Under the pieces are notes generated by a model, which saw only the letters and a program-made list of their open reading frames with translations, was not told the DNA's origin and ran no database searches. Positions 33,081-45,103 of a stretch of DNA of 64,000 nucleotides are shown here, one piece after another (the stretch's first letter is position 1; the number at the start of each line of letters is the position of its first letter). The stretch comes from Salvelinus alpinus (taxonomy: Eukaryota > Chordata > Actinopteri > Salmoniformes > Salmonidae), in contig NC_092096.1 of the NCBI RefSeq assembly GCF_045679555.1, positions 29,396,364 to 29,460,363 on the forward strand, written 5' to 3'. Position numbers and translations under genes: made by a program.

Positions 33081-35296
33081 CAGGGGTGAGGAGCAGATGA
33101 GAGGAGAGTTCACAAACTATTGCAAAGCGTTGGAACAACCACCAGACCTCCAGTTCAAAGTAAGTACTTATAACCGGAGCAAGGTGCACACTTGGATGTG
33201 TGGTGGTAGTTGGGTGACCAGGAGAGATGTGGCGTGTGAAGCTATTGGGGCTGAGATGAGGAGGGAGATTTCAGAACTGTGAGAGGTAGACACGGACTAG
33301 CAATGTTGGGAGGCTGTGGAGTATGAATGGGCCGAGACTCAATCAGATGAGTCCAACTGTAGCCTAGACAGATATGGACAATTAGTGATGGCAGAAGGAG
33401 CGTAGGGGGAATGTTTGTGTTGTGGGATAGCGGAACTGGTGTCTTTGAGTTGGCAGCATCATTATTAACTCTCTGTTTAGTAAGTGTTCTCTGGCTTGCT
33501 TTGTTTTGGATGTCGTGCCACGTCCCAGGCTAAAAATACACTAAACACTGCGACAAACCAAAGTATAGCTCGAGAGCCTTTTTGTGAAGTTTTTTTTCTC
33601 GATTATAATTTATGGTTTCAGATACTAATCACCACAAGCTATGGGTGTTTTTTTTGTATCCCTTTCAGCACACTGCTGCTGTAAACCATCTTGATTGTCC
33701 ATGTGTTTTCCATGGTTTATTCAGTTCTGAACGTGAAAGGCTCAGGTATATGAACATAAAAGCTCTTGTTTTTTCATTATTAACAAAGGATTTATAATTT
33801 AAATTGGATATATTTCCCTTTCAGGCTTCGTATGAGAGACAAATAGAGCAGTAAAGAACAAGAAGCTCAAAACAAGCTCATGAGGAAATGAAAACAATAG
33901 TAGAGAAAGCTGCTTTGTGTTTACCGTCTCCATGTAATATTTAGTGTTTGCGTTACAGTAAGGGATTAACTCCAAAAGTAGCATTTATCCAAATACTTAG
34001 TATGCTGTAGGACTCGTTGCAAACTTCAAGACTTCTAAGAACATCTATGTTTCCTCTAGTCTAAAACCATATTTCATTTTTCTTCATATTGTAGCACAAC
34101 TGCTTGAATCACTCCATCAGTCAAGTTTCACAATTCTACAGAGGTGCACGCCCACCAGACCATAACCCATTCATTCTCCGAGCATATCATTAGACTAGTC
34201 ATTTTATTGCCTCTGTTTGGTGTCCTCTTATAAAGACCTAGGCTTGCAGTGTATGTGAGTGTGTTTGACAGAGAGTATTTGTGCGTGGCCGTGCATGTGC
34301 GTGCGCATGTGTGTTGTTGGGGACAGTGTTTTTCCCAGGATATTGTAATTTGGGTCAGGCCTGACTGGAATGAGAATCCGAGGGCATCGGTATTGTAGCA
34401 CTCCTATGGTTGAGCTGACCTTGCGCCTGTGTTGCCATAGTTATGTTCACCCCTGGTATAGGAACCCAAACTTCAACCAACATCTCTGGCATTCCTACTG
34501 TGTACAAAAGAGCCCTGGTCTCGATCTAGCTTTAAATGAGCTTTGGCCAGTTCATTGCTTTAGAAGTAACACACGGTGTGTTCCTAATGAAAGAGCTGGG
34601 AGATTAAACATGAGGCAATAGGTGGAGAGATGAGCTTGAGAAACCAGCTTTGGTCAGTGGTAGGTCAAGCTCATTGAGAGACCCGAGGTGGAGCTGAGCT
34701 GCCTGGATGGAAGCCAGGAGGGTGAGCTAACTCTCACATAACCAGTCCCATTTGTAAATGTGCACTGGCATTTATGTAAGGGCTGCCATTTGAGGAAGAT
34801 AAGGCGAGGCACATTTTACGGATCCTGCTTTCCCTCAATGTTAAGTTGTCCCTCACATTTCAAACACTTTATATGTGTGACACTGAGAGATACTATTCAG
34901 CATGGAACACAAAGCCAATGCATTTCACCCATTTATACAAATGCTGTGTCACGTGACCACTCTCCATGGAAGACCTGGAGCAATAAGGTAGAGAATGGTC
35001 TGTGAGATGCCTAAGAAGGCTGCTTCACAGTGGGGAAGGGAAGCACTCTCAAAGGAGCCAGGTCAGGTCTATAGGGAGCAAGTGGCTGAGAGAGGGTGGG
35101 AGGGATAAGGAAAATGCACAAACATCCTCACATTGAGTGGTTGGTTCATTCTTGTGGTGTACACATTGACCCCTCACATCACATGTAGGCTGAATAGAGA
35201 TGGGGTCTGGGGAGGGAGGGAGAGGGCTGCTAGACCCAGTCTAGGCCCTGAGCAGCCGTTCCCCTGTTTGCACCGAATAGCCCTCTCTGGCTCTCG
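33081..35296. other. unique region, no confirmed gene
   Basis: About 2.2 kb, repeat-poor. A weak candidate for a non-coding exon ends at 33158 with the donor-like CAAA|GTAAGTA after AGACCTCCAGTT. Nothing else links it to a transcript. The rest shows no exon or repeat that I can name. Confidence 0.35.
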
Positions 35297-35356
35297 TTAT
35301 GCCAATGACGACCTAGGAAGTTGGCAGTACAGCACAACAGTTCTGGGACCAGGCTG
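35297..35356. mobile_element. half copy of the palindromic MITE
   Basis: TTATGCCAATGACG...GTTGGCAGTACAGCACAACA followed by CTGGGACCAGGCT matches one arm of the hairpin element at 17887-18010, with the other arm missing or diverged. Confidence 0.55.
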
Positions 35357-36660
<1,304 letters not shown>

Positions 36661-36666
36661 CTGAGA

Positions 36667-37410
36667 GAAGTTTGGAGTCCAGTGTCTGTTTGATAGAAGT
36701 TTGGAGTCCAGTGTCTGTTTGATAGAAGTTTGGAGTACAGTGTCTGTTTGATAGAAGTTTGGAGTCCAGTGTCTGTTTGATAGAAGTTTGGAGTCCAGTG
36801 TCTGTTTGATAGAAGTTTGGAGTCCAGTGTCTGTTTGATAGAAGTTTGGAGTCCAGTGTCTGTTTGATAGAAGTTTGGAGTCCAGTGTCTGTTTGATAGA
36901 AGTTTGGAGTCCAGTGTCTGTTTGATAGAAGTTTGGAGTCCAGTGTCTGTTTGATAGAAGTTTGGAGTCCAGTGTCTGTTTGATAGAAGTTTGGAGTCCA
37001 GTGTCTGTTTGATAGAAGTTTGGAGTCCAGTGTCTGTTTGATAGAAGTTTGGAGTCCAGTGTCTGTTTGATAGAATTTTGGAGTCCAGTGTCTGTTTGAT
37101 AGAAGTTTGGAGTCCAGTGTCTGTTTGATAGAAGTTTGGAGTCCAGTGTCTGTTTGATAGAAGTTTGGAGTCCAGTGTCTGTTTGATAGAAGTTTGGAGT
37201 CCAGTGTCTGTTTGATAGAAGTTTGGAGTCCAGTGTCTGTTTGATAGAAGTTTGGAGTCCAGTGTCTGTTTGATAGAAGTTTGGAGTCCAGTGTCTGTTT
37301 GATATAAGTTTGGAGTCCAGTGTCTGTTTGATAGAAGTTTGGAGTCCAGTGTCTGTTTGATAGAAGTTTGGAGTCCAGTGTCTGTTTGATAGAAGTTTGG
37401 AGTCTGGTGT
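36667..37410. repeat. 29-bp minisatellite, 26 copies
   Basis: Units of GAAGTTTGGAGTCCAGTGTC plus TGTTTGATA in perfect 29-bp register from 36667 to 37392. Only a few single-base changes occur (TACAG in unit 3, GAATTTT near 37074, ATATAAG near 37304). Because 29 is not a multiple of three, all three frames are read in turn, which yields the misleading minus-strand ORFs of 277 and 604 codons. Confidence 0.97.
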
Positions 37411-37441
37411 CTGAGTGTGTATAGGATGAGCATGGCTCCTT

Positions 37442-38618
37442 TTCTGTGTTTGTGTGTACAGGCTGCAGTTACCACACCATGGGGGACCAGCCTGTTTGTG
37501 TTTGTCTAATGAACTGAGAGAACACAGGAGGGAAACGATAGGAAGATGGAGAGAGAGAGATATAGGGATGGAGAGGGAGGGAGAGGACAGAGAGAGAGAT
37601 AGGAAAGAGATAGCAAGAGAGAGCGAGGCAAGAGAGAAAGCGAGAGAGAGAGCAAAAGAGAGAGCGAGAGAGAGAGAGAGGGCAAAGAGAGAGAGCAAAG
37701 AGAGAGAGAGCAAAGAGAGAGCGCAAAAGAGAGAGCCTGCGAGAGAGGGAGAGAGAGAGAGATCGAGAGAGAGAGCAAAAGAGAGAGCAAGAGAGAGAGA
37801 GGGAGAGAGGGCAAAGAGAGAGAGCAAAGAGAGAGAGCAAAGAGAGAGTGCAAGAGAGAGAGAGCGTGAGAGAGAGCGAGAGAGAGAGAGAGAGAGCAAG
37901 AGAGAGGCAAGAGAGAGAGGGTAAAGAGAGAGAGAAACAGAGATAGAGAGCAAAGAGAGAGAGCAGAGAGAGCAAGAGAGAGAGAGAGCGAGAGAGTGGA
38001 AAGATAGATAGAGAGAGAGGAAAGAGCAAGAGAGAGGAAAGAGAGAGAGAGTGAGAGAGAGCGAGAGAGAGGAGAGAGAGAAAGAGAGCGAGAGAGAGGA
38101 AAGAGAGAGAGAGGAAAGAACAAGAGAGAGGAAAGAGAGAGAGAGAGAGTGTGTGAGAGAGAGAGGAAAGAGAGAGAGAGAGAGTGTGTGAGAGAGAGAG
38201 GAAAGAGAGAGAGAGGAAAGAACAAGAGAGAGCGAGAGAGAGCAAGAGAGAGAGAGAGTGAGAGAGAGCGAGAGAGAGGAAAGAGAGAGAGAGTGAGAGA
38301 GAGGAAAGAGAGAGAGCGAGAGCGAGATAAACGTTCTGTGTTTGTGTGTACAGGCTGCAGTTACCACACCATGGGGGACCAGCCTGTTTGTGTTTGTCTA
38401 ATGAACTGAGAGAACACAGGAGGGAGAAGATAGGGAGATGGAGAGAGAGAGTAGATAGAGGGAGGGAGAGGACAGAGAGAGAGCAAGAGAGAGAGATGAG
38501 GTAGAGAGAGAACAATGAAAGAGAGGGAGAGGGAGAGAGAGAGGAGGAGAAAGAGAGAGAGAAAGGGAGGGGAAGAGAGAAAGAGGAGAGAGAGAGAGTG
38601 AAAGAGAGGGGAAGAGCG

Positions 38619-38680
<62 letters not shown>

Positions 38681-38690
38681 GAAAAAGAAA
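37442..38690. repeat. duplicated block with long GA-rich purine tract
   Basis: An 85-bp complex sequence (TTCTGTGTTTGTGTGTACAG to ATGAACTGAGAGAACACAGG) starts at 37442 and again at 38334, each time followed by almost pure purine sequence: 37545-38330 and 38415-38697. This is a direct duplication with a unit of about 892 bp. The tract is over 1 kb of polypurine with GAGAGA, GGAAAGA and GCAAAGA units, able in principle to form triplex DNA. Confidence 0.9.
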
Positions 38691-38697
38691 GAAAGGG

Positions 38698-38922
38698 GGG
38701 GAGTCAGTGGAATAATTGACCGAGAAGGAGAGATGTAGGGATCTATGCTTTCATATCTGTGTCATGTGGCGTTATGGATTCTTGTATGTGGTGTGTAGAA
38801 GTGTGATTCAGAGCCATTCATCAATCATAAAGCAAAATTCTACATAGTGACATTTTATAAAAGGATGGCATGATAAAATCCATCCTTACAGTACATTGCA
38901 TTGTTAAAATCGACTGGTTTAC
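38698..38922. other. short unique spacer
   Basis: No gene or repeat recognised between the purine tract and the 5S-derived sequence. Confidence 0.4.
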
Positions 38923-39066
38923 ATAAGCTAAGCAGGGTAGGGCTGGGTTAACCCCTGGATGGGAGACCACATAGGAAAGTGTGGTTGCTGTTGTTGGAGG
39001 TGGTGCTGAAGGGCCAGTAGTAACCTTTTCTCCATATGATATTAGGGAAACTCTCCAAGTACTGAA
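38923..39066 (+). mobile_element. 5S rRNA-derived SINE fragment
   Basis: ATAAGCTAAGCAGGGTAGGG and CTGGATGGGAGACCAC match the internal promoter of vertebrate 5S rRNA (A box AGCTAAGCAGGG, C box GGATGGGAGACC). The 5' half of 5S rRNA is missing and the text after the C box does not follow 5S. This suits a SINE3/Deu-type SINE or an old 5S retropseudogene. The LTR at 39072 lies inside or next to it. Confidence 0.65.
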
Positions 39067-39071
39067 CATGC

Positions 39072-39473
39072 TGTAATGGCTTTCTTCTTCCTCCTCTGAT
39101 GAGGAGTAGTAGGAAGGATCGGAAGACCAATGCGCAGCGTGGTACGTATCCATAATGACTTTAATAAGAATGAATACAACAAAATACAAACTAACAAAGT
39201 GAAACAAAAAGGAAAACCGAAAACCGTTCTGTCTGGTGCAGACACACAAAGACTGAAAATAACCACCCACCAAAACCAACAGAAAACAGGCTACCTAAAT
39301 ATGGTTCCCAATCAGGGACAACGATTGACAGCTGCCTCTGATTGAGAACCATATCAGGCCAAACACAGAAATAGAAAATCATAGAAAAACTAACATAGAC
39401 AACCCACCCAACTCACGCCCCGACCATACTAAAACAAAAGACAAAACAAAGGAACTAAGGTCAGAACGTGACA
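39072..39473 (-). mobile_element. solo LTR-like element (402 bp), target duplication CATGC
   Basis: On the minus strand it runs from TGTCACGTTCTGACCTTAG to AGAAGAAAGCCATTACA. CATGC is duplicated exactly at 39067-39071 and 39474-39478. It shares AATCAGAGGCAGCTGTC and the overall plan with the 9756 element. ATTAAAG near its 3' part could act as polyadenylation signal. No internal region, hence solo. Confidence 0.8.
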
Positions 39474-39478
39474 CATGC

Positions 39479-41095
39479 TTACTGTTGCATTTAAATGCAC
39501 TATATAAATGCAACAATCCATTACATACAACATTAAATGTGTCCTTTTATGCGTATTGGGAAAATAAAACTTTCCACGTCCCTTTCAGCATCCTTTCCTG
39601 GCAATAGAGGTGCCTATATAACATTTAACACAACTTGGGAGCACAATAACATGACATACAGTCTATGTGCCACCTCCAATGTAAAAATCTAAATGTTAAA
39701 ATCTATGAAGGCAATCAATGCTAATCTCATTTTATTTTACCTGACCTTTTAGTTGCACTGTGGCTGAGTTACTTCGATCCACCGTAGAGGATTTTATTCA
39801 ATATTATGGCCACTGTTAATCAGAAAGGAGACTGTCGTAAGGCATAAACAGTGCAGGGCTAAAAAGGAAATACAGAAAATGATCGAGACACCCACCAAGA
39901 ATACTCCCCATATTGGTTTGATGAACCACAGTCCGTCCTTAGGGGACTGTCAGTCTGTCTGCCCTTGACAGGTAGGCTGTACAGACAGACAAAACTGAGA
40001 GCCATTTCCACTGATGTGGCCAGTCCACTCAAGGTGAATGGAAAGATTAACTGAGCGCGAGCAGTAACCTGCAGCATTCTACCACTTTGTTTTCTTATTC
40101 CATTCTCACTGCTAATAGGATGGCTAATGCAAATGAGAGATGCAATGGAGTGGGGATAATAGCCTAATGACAAGGCATTGCACGGCTCAAATGGAAAGTT
40201 CTGATGGAATTAAGTTAGACAGCCTATAGTCGATATACTGTGATGCGTAGATGATTTCGAAACTCTACACCTCTGTGTAGCTAGCTGATTGATGAATGTT
40301 TATGATGAATGTAAGGATGTTGCCAACAGACCATCATCACAAATGACATTCGAGCCAATCCTTTTGTCAATAATCTGTTTGTATCGGTCTCTGACTTGAT
40401 CAATTCTTGTTAAAAACAGGAGCATACGTTGCATGTCCATGATCAAGCCTGCAATCAACGCCAGATATCCTCTTATCTTTGCTTAGTTCTGGACGTGTTT
40501 TTCTTTTTTTTTATCGGCATCAGTTATGGATGACGGCTGTTTTTAAAGTTGCCTGAATTGGAGATGTTGCAAAAAGCTATATTTCAAAGTCCTTGTTAAA
40601 GTCAAATGTAATCAGACTTTGTACACTAAAGATGGAGCTTAATCCTACTCCATTTATAACTCACCAGGTTTTAATCGGACTCTGTGGAGAAGTTCACAAG
40701 CTGATAGCCTTCTGGGATGTTTTTATTTCTTTGAGGGCTGCATTCAGGAGTGAGAGAATGATTTGATAACATTACCACATAGAATGGCTAGGGGGGGGAT
40801 TAGGTAAGCCCACTCTATGGAGCTAAGACCAAAGCGGTGCTTGTGCCCACCAATAGGTGATCAGAGCTTCAGGATCACAACAATTATGAGGAGGGTTGCC
40901 TTCAGCAGCGCCTCAGGGGGACGTTCAAGAACGCTTTTTATCCCTGTTCTCATTAAACCTCCCACTAAATTCCCCCAAACTGACTTGTGTGGCTCAGAAA
41001 TCCCTTTGCAAATCCCTCACTAAGGAAACAATCTTCAATGTGCTTGAAGTTGCGTCTTCAATGTGGTGGATTATGGCTCACACATACTGTGTTTG
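39479..41095. other. unique region, no gene recognised
   Basis: The first 60 bp (TTTAAATGCACTATATAAAT) appear to continue the element interrupted by the LTR. The remainder is repeat-poor with no exon that I can support. Confidence 0.4.
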
Positions 41096-41155
41096 TTGTG
41101 GAGAGAGGGAGAGAGGGATAGAGAGAAAGAAGGAGAGACAGAGAGGGAGAGATGA

Positions 41156-41189
<34 letters not shown>

Positions 41190-41396
41190 GAAGAGAGAGG
41201 GAGAGAGAGAAAGAAGGAGAGAGACAGGAGAGAGAAAGGAAGAGAGAGAAAGAAGGAGAGAGAGCGGAGAGAGGAGAACGATGGAGAGGGAGGAAGAAAG
41301 ATGGAGAGAGAGGGAGAGAGGAGCACAATGGAGAGGGAGGAAGAAAGATTGAGAAAGGGAGAGGAAGCGGGTTGGAGAAGGAGAGAGCGAGAGACA
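41096..41396. repeat. GA-rich purine tract
   Basis: About 300 bp of GAGAG/GGAAG units. Arg-Glu ORFs (plus) and Ser-Leu ORFs (minus) are artefacts. Confidence 0.93.
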
Positions 41397-41543
41397 GACA
41401 CCCCATTAGTCATACATTAGTATTCTGTCCACAGCTCATAGTGAGAGACAGCCGGTCTACACTAACACCAGAGAATGGGATGGCTCATTAGAACTTTCTA
41501 CTCTTTTTTTACCAATAGCTCAAATTCTCCTGACCCTATACAA

Positions 41544-41868
41544 AAGGCAGAGAAACACCTCCATGTTTCAGAAGGCAGAGAAACACATCCATGTTTCAAA
41601 AGGCAGAGAAACACCTCCATGTTTCAGAAGGCAGAGAAACACATCCATGTTTCAGAAGGCAGAGAAACACATCCATGTTTCAGAAGGCAGAGAAACACCT
41701 CCATGTTTCAGAAGGCAGAGAAACACCTCCATGTTTCAGAAGGCAGAGAAACACCTCCATGTTTCAGAAGGCAGAGAAACACTTCCATGTTTCAGAAGGC
41801 AGAGAAACACCTCCATGTTTCAGAAGGCAGAGAAACACATCCATGTTTCAAAGGGCAGAGAAACATCG
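41544..41868. repeat. 28-bp minisatellite, 12 copies
   Basis: Units of AGGCAGAGAAACACCTCCAT plus GTTTCAGA, in register from 41546 to 41854. The main variant is ACACATCC against ACACCTCC. The three 104-178-codon plus ORFs over it arise because the unit lacks stops. Confidence 0.96.
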
Positions 41869-42095
41869 ATTCCAACGAAGTTCAGGGGTGTACTACTTGT
41901 GTTAGCGAACAATCTTCCATATTCTCCTCAGGAATTTTATGTCTCTGGGAAAGGGGGGAGAAACCCAGGTCCAGAGAGAAAGGTAGTCGGGCAGGTAGAG
42001 GAAATTGTTGAAGCAAGCTTGTTTCTCGTACCCCTCGGATGAACACTAACGGTTTGCCCCATACATGTAACTGGGTAATGCCCCTGGTGATTTCA

Positions 42096-42285
42096 AATCA
42101 AATCAAATCAAATTTTATTTGTCACATACACATGGTTAGCAGATGTTAATGCGAGTGTTGCGAAATGCTTGTGCTTCTAGTTCCGACAGTAATAACCAAC
42201 AAGTAATCTAACCTAACAATTCCACAACTACTACCTTATACACACAAGTGTAAAGGGATAAAGAATATGTACATAAAGATATACT
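42096..42285 (-). mobile_element. LINE 3' end fragment with AAATC-repeat tail
   Basis: TCAAATCAAATCAAATTTTA followed by GTCACATACACATGG and GCGAAATGCTTGTGCTTCTA is the reversed 3' end of an abundant salmonid LINE. The same 3' end occurs at 45104 and 58085. The neighbouring 42286-42530 (GCGAGGCGGCCATCTCGGTC) is a moderately GC-rich stretch that may belong to another part of such an element. Confidence 0.75.
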
Positions 42286-42534
42286 AGGAACGCGAAGCGA
42301 GGCGGCCATCTCGGTCGGCGCCGGAAGTTGGTTAGATTTGAGTCTGCTGGTTGAGGGGGCTTTTTTGTCCTCCCCCTGTGCCGGTCTCCCAGGCTAGACA
42401 CCCCTGGCGCTGCTCGGAGAGAGCCTCTGGGGGCTAAATGGACCAGTGCATTGTGAGCTGAACACTGATGCTGCACTGTGGACACTGTCAGACTGTTGTG
42501 AGAAGGAGCCAACAGCTAAACTGGCATCAACAAC

Positions 42535-42995
42535 CAGAGTTGGGTAGGTTACTTTCTAAATATAAGCCGTTACAGTTACTAGTTACAGTGTCTGTCCAAA
42601 ATGATCAGTAACGTACCTTTTGGATTACCCAAACAGAGTAACGTACTCTGATTACTTTTGGATTACTTTCCCCTTAAGAGGCATTAGAAGAAGACGAAAA
42701 GGATCCCTCAAACGCATTTGATGTGACATCATAGTGGTCTCTGATTCGCTCAGGTGGAACAAACTTAAAATTGTGCCTGTTTTCAATGCTGAATTGAATG
42801 TCATTGAGAAAATAGAAAGTTGTCATGTCTTTTTTTGCAAACATCCTTTCTGAATTTAAATGTAATCCAATTAGTAATAGATTTTTTTTTTAAGTATTGG
42901 TAATCTGATTACAATATTTTAGCTGGTAACGGATTAGTTATAGTTGTTTTTGTAATCAGATTACATGTAATTACTTACTCCCCAGCCCAGTGAAC
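42535..42995. mobile_element. DNA-transposon-like interspersed repeat
   Basis: Starts CAGAGTTGGGTAGGTTACTT and ends TACTCCCCAGCCCAGTG. The inner arms GTTACAGTTACTAGTTACAG and GTAATCAGATTACATGTAAT are diverged inverted relatives. No transposase. A common fish non-autonomous repeat as I recall; the class is not proven here. Confidence 0.45.
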
Positions 42996-43655
42996 AACCA
43001 ATTTATGCAACTATGGTGGATGTGTAACCAGGACAACCCAGTACAGCTCAGCTTGGTTTGACTCAGTAGTGTGAAAACGGTATTAGATAACTATACAAAC
43101 ACACACCCAGACAGACAGGTCAAGATCATAAAAAAACGTGTGATTTGAAATGAGTTCTTCAGTTTTCGCGTGCCGATCTGTTGTGATGTATTCTCTGAGG
43201 GGGAAACCACATATGCCATAACTTGTTTGTCTGTGTGACCCAGTTCAATGTGACAGAGGTGGTCAGAGAAGGCATGACACGTTGCACAATCAACCACACT
43301 TCAACTCATGGAAAAGGAGTGTGTTTCTGCCCAGTCTGGCGTAATGTTCTGTGGCATGTTGAAAGGGCCCGGTCAATGCTCTGGGCTGTGCTGTGTCTGT
43401 GAGCAGGTGGCCGGAAACTATCTTGAATCCCACCATGACCAGAGACAGTGATGGAACACTGCCAGAAACATTTTGTTCTTCTGAGAAGAAACATAGGGAT
43501 TGAGTGGAGGTTGTCATGTATGCTGGCTCCCAGGAGTGTTGTTATTCCCTTTGAGGAGGATGAAAGTGGAAAGCTATAAGCACTCTATAGCAAAAAATAG
43601 CTCCTCAATGTACTTGCAAGTTGTCCTTTGGAAAGAAGCATGTATTTAGGGTCTA
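42996..43655. other. unique spacer, no gene recognised
   Basis: No coding frame over about 75 codons, no splice-flanked exon and no repeat that I can name. Confidence 0.4.
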
Positions 43656-43915
43656 CTAACCACCGGTCCTGGCAACCCACACTGCGTTCACCTGGCAACC
43701 ATCATTGCGCACACCTGCTCCCCATCGTTAAGCACACCTGGACTTCATCACCACCCAGATAACTCTCCGTTCATATAGCCCTCAGTTGCCTCATTCATCA
43801 GGCAGTGTTGGTTTTGGTTACGTTCAGTATGCAGCTTCTGTTTTGTATTATTGTCATGTTTATTATTAAACTCACCTTCTGCACCTGCTTCCTGACTCCC
43901 TGCGTATACGTTACA
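43656..43915 (+). mobile_element. LTR-like fragment, 5' end unclear
   Basis: The sequence from ACCACCGGTCCTGGCAACCC to CCCTGCGTATACGTTACA has the layout of the other LTR-like units: ATTATTAAACTC near 43861 as polyadenylation site and an end in TTACA. The opening TG and a target duplication were not found, so it is truncated or diverged. Confidence 0.45.
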
Positions 43916-43945
43916 GATACTCATGTTGGTGGGTTATCAGGGTGT

Positions 43946-44026
43946 GCATCCCAAATGGCATCCTATCCCTAGGGGCCCTGGTCAAAAGTAGTGCACTATA
44001 TAGGAATAGGGTGCCATTTGGGAACC
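43946..44026. mobile_element. short palindromic MITE (CCCAAATGGCA ends)
   Basis: CCCAAATGGCA at 43950-43960 is inverted as TGCCATTTGGG at 44012-44022. The centre holds GTCAAAAGTAGTGCACTATA, typical of a very common salmonid repeat. Confidence 0.75.
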
Positions 44027-44197
44027 AGGATAACAATACATGTGTGATGGATGGGGATAGCATGTGTTGAAGAGGCCAGTGATGTGAACAGATGAAGTTG
44101 TAGACAGGGTTGGCAGATCCTCAGTAAGGAGAATACATGAAATAGCCTCTGAAAACAAACTGAGGCGGGAATTTCACATGCAAATGCTTTTACTCGT

Positions 44198-44226
44198 GTG
44201 TGCGTGCGTGCGTGCGTGCGTGCGTG
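44198..44226. repeat. (GTGC)n-type short tandem repeat
   Basis: GTGTGCGTGCGTGCGTGCGT run of about 29 bp. Confidence 0.9.
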
Positions 44227-44421
44227 TTTGGGACCTTTGGTTTTGGCAATGGGAGTGGATAAAGCTGACTAAGACATTGTGGAGTTGATGTTGTATTTTA
44301 TGTGTGGTACTCTGATTCAAATGTGCCGCAAATGTGCCGCAAAGGAGACGCTAATTGTTTCATGACAGAATAGTTCTGGTTAGTATGGCTTGAGACGATA
44401 ACATTCAAAATACCTAGCTAA

Positions 44422-44567
44422 CAGTGGAGGCTGCTGAGGGGAGGATTGCTCATAATAATGTCTGGAATGGAGTCAATGGAATGACATCATTCCATATCAT
44501 TGGTTGATTCCATTGACTCCTTTCCAGCCATTATTATGAGCCGTCCTCCCCTCAGCAGCCTCCACTG
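44422..44567. mobile_element. hAT-type palindromic MITE (146 bp)
   Basis: CAGTGGAGGCTGCTGAGGGG inverted at the right as CCCCTCAGCAGCCTCCACTG. Arms pair almost completely, including TCCATTGACTC. The flanks CTAGCTAA (44414-44421) and CCAGCTAA (44568-44575) agree at 7 of 8 bases, as expected for a hAT target duplication. Best preserved of four copies in the window. Confidence 0.88.
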
Positions 44568-44949
44568 CCAGCTAACTATTAACACTTTTAGGCTGCTGGA
44601 ACATTTTCATAATAAAGGGTGGACTTGACTTCATACAGTGCATACAAATATGAAACTCTTTAATGACAAATCAATGCAACGACAAATATTTTTTCTCCGA
44701 TGAATCTTTCAGCATCAGTAAATAATGTGTGCATATACTGTAGTACATTCCACAGCCATAGCACATAGAAACAGACAAACAAGCTTCTGTCGGTTTTATT
44801 GTGGAATAAATTAGGCAGCGTTGCTGTGTATTGAATTCCCATCAGCCCTCTCTGCTGACTGACGTCACAGGGCCCCAGGCGTTGGATCTCTCATGGCTCT
44901 GCTGCACATGTTTTCGACAGTGGCTGGCTGGCTGCATGCACTTCATCAA
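44568..44949. other. unique spacer
   Basis: No gene or named repeat. Confidence 0.4.
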
Positions 44950-45103
44950 ACAGCTCTATTAGCCCTATATCTCTACACTAGCAGATCATCCAACAGCTCT
45001 AGTATCCCTATATCTGTACACTAGCAGATCATCTAAAAGTTCTAGTATCCCTATATCTACACACTAGCAGATCATGCAACAGATCAGGTATCCCTATATC
45101 TCT
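44950..45103. repeat. 43-bp tandem repeat, about 3.5 copies
   Basis: CTAGCAGATCAT recurs at 44978, 45021 and 45064 within units that include CCCTATATCTCTACA. It ends exactly where the LINE tail begins, so the LINE may have inserted in the array. Confidence 0.85.

Noticed and set aside
38923-38970. Functional 5S rRNA gene
   Set aside because: Only the internal promoter half matches; the 5' half and the terminator are absent.
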